Shown: positions 59,391-64,000 of the stretch, in pieces
Numbering within the stretch: position 1 is the stretch's first letter
Layout: each line of letters starts with the position of its first letter
Assembly (NCBI GenBank): GCA_022567305.1
Contig: JADFHF010000013.1
Location: forward strand, 1 to 64,000
Source: Bacteroidota bacterium
GTDB lineage: Bacteria > Bacteroidota > Rhodothermia > Rhodothermales > UBA10348
DNA: 64,000 nucleotides
Direction of reading: 5' to 3'
Position numbers and translations under genes: made by a program
Notes under the pieces: generated by a model
Told to the model about the DNA's origin: nothing
The model's input: the letters and a program-made list of their open reading frames with translations, nothing else
Databases searched by the model: none

Positions 59391-61739
59391 ATGCGAACTC
59401 TCGTGGCAGTAGTAGCCCTTCTTATTTTTGTAACGCCGACCTTCGCACAGGAGCCGGTAACACTTGCAGACTACGAGCGTGCCGAGGGTTTTCTGAGTAA
59501 CTACACTCGGCCTCTTGTTTTCAATTCCTCCGTCAGTCCGAACTGGCTGGACGACGGCCGGATGTGGTATCGGAGTACCACTGCGGAAGGCTCAGAGTTT
59601 GTGCTGGTTGATCCTTCGACCGGGACCCGAGCCAGGGCGTTCGATCATGATCGTCTTGCTGAAGCCCTTTCATCGGATGAAACACCATATGGGGCGCTCG
59701 AGCTTCCATTTACCTCATTTGAATTCTCGTCCGGTGGCCGCTCGATAACATTCGAGATTCCCGGCCGAAGCTATTCCTGTAGCCTTCAAAATTACGAATG
59801 CTCTTGGGAAGAGAATGAGACGACTTCTGCTCCTCCTGAGGCACCGTTTGGCCGCTTCCGACGGAATCGGGACCGGGTTCTCTCACCTGACGGCAAGCTC
59901 GCGGCTTTCATCCGCGACTACAATCTCTGGGTCCGAGACGTTGAATCAAAAGAGGAGACACAGCTCACATTCGATGGCGAAGAAGAATTTGGCTATGCGA
60001 CCAACAACGCAGGATGGACCAAGGGCCCCGGACCTGTTGTCCTCTGGTCGCCGGACTCCAAGAAGATTGCTACGTTCCAACACGACGGGCGTGGAGTTGG
60101 CGAGATGTACATGGTCTCCACTAAGTCCGGCCACCCGGAGTTATCACAGTGGAAGTACCCGCTGCCGGGAGATAGCCTGATCTTTCGTATCAGCCGAGTT
60201 GTGATTCATCTCGACGGTGCCCGTATGGTGCGACTGAACATGCCGCCTGATCAGCATCGAAGTACTACGACGGATCACATCTCCGGTCGCGGCGGTGAGT
60301 TTCTGGACGTCAGGTGGAGCCAAAATTCGGACCAACTTGCGTTCGTATCCAGCTCGCGAGATCACAAGAAAGCGAAACTCCGTTTGGCGGATCCCGAAAC
60401 CGGCGACGTGCGAGATGTAATGGAAGAGGTGCAGGACACCTACTTCGAGTCAGGTGACGGATTCTCGAATTGGCATTATTTGTCTGCAACCGACGAGATC
60501 ATCTGGTTTTCCGAACGGGACAATTGGGGACACTTGTACTTGTATGACGTGAATACGGGACTAATCAAGAACAGAATTACCGAAGGCGAATGGGCCGTGC
60601 AGCAGGTGCGCCATGTCGATCGGGAAAATCGGAAAATATTTTTCACTGCCGGCGGCAGAGAAACCGGAGATCCCTACTATATACACTACTATAGTGTCAA
60701 CCTGGACGGTTCGGAGCTTAAGCTGCTGACACCCGAGGACGCGAACCACGTCGTCAACTTCTCTCCGAACTACACCTATTTCGTTGACAGTTATTCGACA
60801 CCAGTCGATCCGCCGATATCGGTGCTCCGAGATATCGATGGAAATCTTGTGCTGACCCTTGAGAAGGCTGACATCTCCCAATTGATTGCTACGGGATGGC
60901 AGCCTCCCGTTCAGGTCATAACGAAAGCTCGGGACGGCGTGACGAACATTTACGGGTTGATGTACAAACCAACCCACTTCGATCCAAACAAGAAGTACCC
61001 GGTCCTTAACCCCCTTTACCCTGGTCCGCAATCAGGCAGTGTGGGAAGCCGCAGTTTCTCTCCGTCACGGAGCGACAAGCAGGCGGTCGCGGAACTCGGT
61101 TTCATTGTCATAGAGGTCGATGCCATGGGCACGCCGGGTCGGTCCAAGTCCTTCCACGACGCGTATTATGGAAATATGGGAGATAACGGACTACCCGATC
61201 AGGTCGAGGCCATCAAACAACTCGGTGCTCAGAATTCCTGGATGGATTTGGATCGGGTGGGTATTTATGGAGGCTCCGGTGGAGGATTTGCTTCAACCGG
61301 CGGTATCCTACGTTATCCTGATTTCTACAAAGTGGCCGTGTCGGGTTCGGGCAACCACGATAACGCCACTTACGAGGATGATTGGGGCGAGAAATGGCAG
61401 GGCATGCTTCTCCGGAATGAAGACGGAACGACCACGTACGATAATCAGGCGAATCATCTTATCGCAGAAAATCTGAAAGGAAAACTCCTGCTCGGCCACG
61501 GTTCGCTGGACAGTAATGTCCCCGTGAACAACACGCTTCTGCTTGTCAAAGCGCTCATGGATGCCAACAAGGATTTTGATCTGCTCATCTTCCCCAACAG
61601 CGGACACGGACTGGGCCAGTACTGGATGCGCCGCAGGTGGGACTACTTCGTTCAGCATCTGATCGGCGTCGACCCGCCCAAAGAGTTTGAATTCGGAAAA
61701 CGAAGAGAAAGTGTCCCGATTGTGCAACCGGTGGGTTGA
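59391..61739 (+). CDS. S9 family (DPP-IV-like) prolyl oligopeptidase, secreted
   Basis: MRTLVAVVALLIFVTPTFAQ signal; beta-propeller region; IYGGSGGGFASTGGILRYPDFYKVAVSGSGNHD, LLLGHGSLDSNVPVNNTLLLVKAL, PNSGHGLGQYWMRRRWDYFVQHL. Confidence 0.93.
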   Translation: MRTLVAVVALLIFVTPTFAQEPVTLADYERAEGFLSNYTRPLVFNSSVSPNWLDDGRMWYRSTTAEGSEFVLVDPSTGTRARAFDHDRLAEALSSDETPYGALELPFTSFEFSSGGRSITFEIPGRSYSCSLQNYECSWEENETTSAPPEAPFGRFRRNRDRVLSPDGKLAAFIRDYNLWVRDVESKEETQLTFDGEEEFGYATNNAGWTKGPGPVVLWSPDSKKIATFQHDGRGVGEMYMVSTKSGHPELSQWKYPLPGDSLIFRISRVVIHLDGARMVRLNMPPDQHRSTTTDHISGRGGEFLDVRWSQNSDQLAFVSSSRDHKKAKLRLADPETGDVRDVMEEVQDTYFESGDGFSNWHYLSATDEIIWFSERDNWGHLYLYDVNTGLIKNRITEGEWAVQQVRHVDRENRKIFFTAGGRETGDPYYIHYYSVNLDGSELKLLTPEDANHVVNFSPNYTYFVDSYSTPVDPPISVLRDIDGNLVLTLEKADISQLIATGWQPPVQVITKARDGVTNIYGLMYKPTHFDPNKKYPVLNPLYPGPQSGSVGSRSFSPSRSDKQAVAELGFIVIEVDAMGTPGRSKSFHDAYYGNMGDNGLPDQVEAIKQLGAQNSWMDLDRVGIYGGSGGGFASTGGILRYPDFYKVAVSGSGNHDNATYEDDWGEKWQGMLLRNEDGTTTYDNQANHLIAENLKGKLLLGHGSLDSNVPVNNTLLLVKALMDANKDFDLLIFPNSGHGLGQYWMRRRWDYFVQHLIGVDPPKEFEFGKRRESVPIVQPVG

Positions 61740-62061
61740 TCACTCCGAAACCCGCGGACTGGCTGAATTACTGGATCAATCGAAACGATCTTGCCTGAAT
61801 TTTCGGGTAAAGCTTTCGGATTCTTATCGGTGTCCCGCCTGACGAGTTCCGATGCGACTCATCCCGTGGTGGGCGCTGTGTAAGCATCTGTGACTCCCGA
61901 GCGCAGACCGACTGCCCGGTATTGAAGCGCCTCCGACACCCAACGATCCGATTCACAACTCCGAACACAACCAAGCAGAACCTGAAGTACAACCTCTCCC
62001 TGCAGTCATTCGATTTCTGGGAACCATTCCATTCAACGTGGGAGAATCATTTGGTGAGAGG

Positions 62062-62235
62062 ATGAGAACTTACCGGTATGTACGAGGACTCTTTATGGAT
62101 AAGCTTGCTATTGAACTGGGTATTTATCCGCGTACACTTTCCAGGATCGAATTAGGAATAAGTCCGATACCCAGCGTGAAAAGACGGCTTGAAAAGCATT
62201 TTCACGTGATAATCTCTGAAGCTGATAGGCTTTAG
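62062..62235 (+). CDS. Very small XRE-like helix-turn-helix protein
   Basis: MRTYRYVRGLFMDKLAIELGIYPRTLSRIELGISPIPSVKRRLEKHFHVIISEADRL; track ORF begins at GTG 62038. Confidence 0.5.
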   Translation: MRTYRYVRGLFMDKLAIELGIYPRTLSRIELGISPIPSVKRRLEKHFHVIISEADRL

Positions 62236-62332
62236 TCTAGATCAGTTCTCAAGGAAGGAATTACTGAAGCGATAGAGAATATCGAATACGAAACTGTTGA
62301 AGCCAGAGCGTAGGCTTAACCACTCCTCCGTT

Positions 62333-62542
62333 TTATCCGGGTAAGACCCATTTGACTACGTTAAGGTGTGTCGCCGCTTTTATTAAGATATGCCGCGTTG
62401 TAATACCGCTCGAACACAAGCTTCTTACGCTGAAGTCAGCGTGCTCCGGAAGCAAAATCAGATCACCGTAGTTGCGCGAATTCGCGACCTGCTTCATTTC
62501 TTTGAACGTCAGGTCCCGACATATAAAGTGATCTTTCCGCAT
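62333..62542 (-). CDS. Putative small hypothetical protein
   Basis: 69-aa ATG ORF, same strand and immediately downstream of 62545..63717; plausible composition, no recognised motif. Confidence 0.25.
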   Translation of the reverse strand: MRKDHFICRDLTFKEMKQVANSRNYGDLILLPEHADFSVRSLCSSGITTRHILIKAATHLNVVKWVLPG

Positions 62543-62544
62543 GC

Positions 62545-63717
62545 CTACTTCTCCTCCAGTAGCAGGATCTGAGAAATAGAAATCCCGGCCAAGAAAGAAT
62601 CACTGACTTCAAAATTCCGGTCGTAAATCTCTACGGTACCAGAGGTCGTAAAGTCTGGAAACGGACCCGCGCTACTGATCGGAAATCGTCCCACATAAAG
62701 CCGTTCGTCCTGGTCATCGTATGCAATTCCGGAAATACCTGTTAATCCCGACGCGGAATCAAGTTGTACTTCGCGCGTAATTCTCTGGGTTATCGTGTCA
62801 ACTCTGAAAATCGTATTTGTGGTTCCGTCAACGAGATAAAGTTCTCCGGTTGAATCGATGTAGGTACCTATGCCTGTGCCGTTGGTCGATCCCAACTGTA
62901 CATCCAGATCGATTCGTCCCTTAAAGACATCGAGTGACGCGCCGAAGAACAGGACGGAACCATTGGTTTGCTCAATGATTTCTGAAAAATCATCGTTGTA
63001 TACGGTTTTTCCCGTACAAGCCACAATGATGTCATTCCCATCTCCACCGAATAAATCGCGTGGGGCATCACACGCGACAGAGCGGGTGTCGACGTCGTTG
63101 GTCCCCATATCGATGATGGATATTGTATTTCCCGCGCCTGAATTGGCGACATATAGCATCGTCCCCGAAATGATCATCCCTTCTGGATTAGAACCGACTT
63201 CTATGGTTCTAATCACGCTTCCCGATTCCAGCGAGATCACCGCCACGTGTCCGCTCGATCCGAAGACAAAATTTGTGACGTAGGCTGATTCTGATGCGAA
63301 AACAATAGAACGTGGTGCGACAACGTTGTTGATTTGCGCAGTAATACCGAACGACTCAGTATCCAGCACATCGATTCTTCCAACCGAAAATGTATTTAGG
63401 AGCGCGTACAATTTACCTTCGTGCCCTGCAATACCCTGAAGAAAGCCACTCATCGCGGGTAACTGGTCCACGATTCTGGAAGATGGATCGAAGCTCGTGA
63501 TACTCCCGTTCTGATCGCTGAAGTTACCCCCGTTGGCTACGATAACCCTGCTTACCAGCGGCGGATTCTCATCGTCCGACCTTAGCAAATCGCATGAGGA
63601 AAGTGTCAGTGCGGTTGCGAGCAGCACAAGAAGTTGTGAGACACCCCACCAGAATCGGTGTATCCGCGCCTGGTATAAAGCCTTGACCGCGTGTGATTTA
63701 TATCGGTGGACATTCAT
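62545..63717 (-). CDS. YncE-like beta-propeller lipoprotein
   Basis: Lipobox TALTLSSCDLL; propeller repeats (VAVISLESGSVIRTIEVGSNPEGMIISGTMLYVANSGAGNTISIIDMGTNDV). Confidence 0.82.
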   Translation of the reverse strand: MNVHRYKSHAVKALYQARIHRFWWGVSQLLVLLATALTLSSCDLLRSDDENPPLVSRVIVANGGNFSDQNGSITSFDPSSRIVDQLPAMSGFLQGIAGHEGKLYALLNTFSVGRIDVLDTESFGITAQINNVVAPRSIVFASESAYVTNFVFGSSGHVAVISLESGSVIRTIEVGSNPEGMIISGTMLYVANSGAGNTISIIDMGTNDVDTRSVACDAPRDLFGGDGNDIIVACTGKTVYNDDFSEIIEQTNGSVLFFGASLDVFKGRIDLDVQLGSTNGTGIGTYIDSTGELYLVDGTTNTIFRVDTITQRITREVQLDSASGLTGISGIAYDDQDERLYVGRFPISSAGPFPDFTTSGTVEIYDRNFEVSDSFLAGISISQILLLEEK

Positions 63718-64000
63718 GATTCATCGAGATCGATTGGGTTAAGCGTGTATTGAAGTGAGAAAGCCAGGTGCCTGGGAGGCGTCGGGTAAAACCGAATATG
63801 CTCTATTCGCTCGTTTGCGACGTTTTCGACCGCCATTTGGAGTGCCAGTCTGCCACCGACCACATTCAGGCTGTGCCTTGCGCGCAGAGCCAGTGACCAA
63901 TACCCGGGCAAAGGAAACCGCTCATCGGACGACGTAAATCGCTTTGAAACCCACTCGCCGACGGATTCGATGACTATCGAGCGCACCGCGAAGGATAATC
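63714..64000 (-). CDS. TonB-dependent receptor, C-terminal fragment (truncated by window end)
   Basis: Frame open to the window edge; C-terminal ALRARHSLNVVGGRLALQMAVENVANERIEHIRFYPTPPRHLAFSLQYTL is receptor-like (...N..N...YP.PGR). Confidence 0.7.
   Translation of the reverse strand, partial: LSFAVRSIVIESVGEWVSKRFTSSDERFPLPGYWSLALRARHSLNVVGGRLALQMAVENVANERIEHIRFYPTPPRHLAFSLQYTLNPIDLDES

Overview
The 64 kb window is gene-dense and almost entirely protein-coding. It reads as a chromosomal segment of a Bacteroidota/Rhodothermota-like bacterium, an inference from gene content and family style rather than a phylogenetic test. I support about 48 CDS, one tRNA-Ser(CGA), one probable decayed primase (TOPRIM) fragment, two tandem-repeat tracts and one strong inverted repeat. 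Much of the content is housekeeping (alaS, polA, thiE, lnt, maf, folB, tolQ/R-like) or secreted hydrolases (M14, M24, M3, M16, S9, S10, penicillin acylase, glycosylasparaginase). I found no CRISPR array, intact prophage, IS element or rRNA. Main candidates for follow-up: (i) a Pycsar-effector-like membrane protein (PycTM/DUF5706 type) with no adjacent cyclase, coupled to a SixA-like phosphatase and convergent with an ~800-aa GAF-like protein (37.7-41.4 kb); (ii) a fructosamine-kinase-like gene beside an LMW-PTP gene, a possible protein-deglycation pair (26.6-28.0 kb); (iii) an HU-like/HU-SPOR/TolQ/TolR envelope cluster with upstream TPR and beta-barrel genes (50.2-57.7 kb); (iv) a TOPRIM remnant beside tRNA-Ser (1.4-1.9 kb); (v) a six-unit 14-bp tandem repeat starting exactly at the thiE stop codon. 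All family assignments come from reading motifs by eye; no database search was run.
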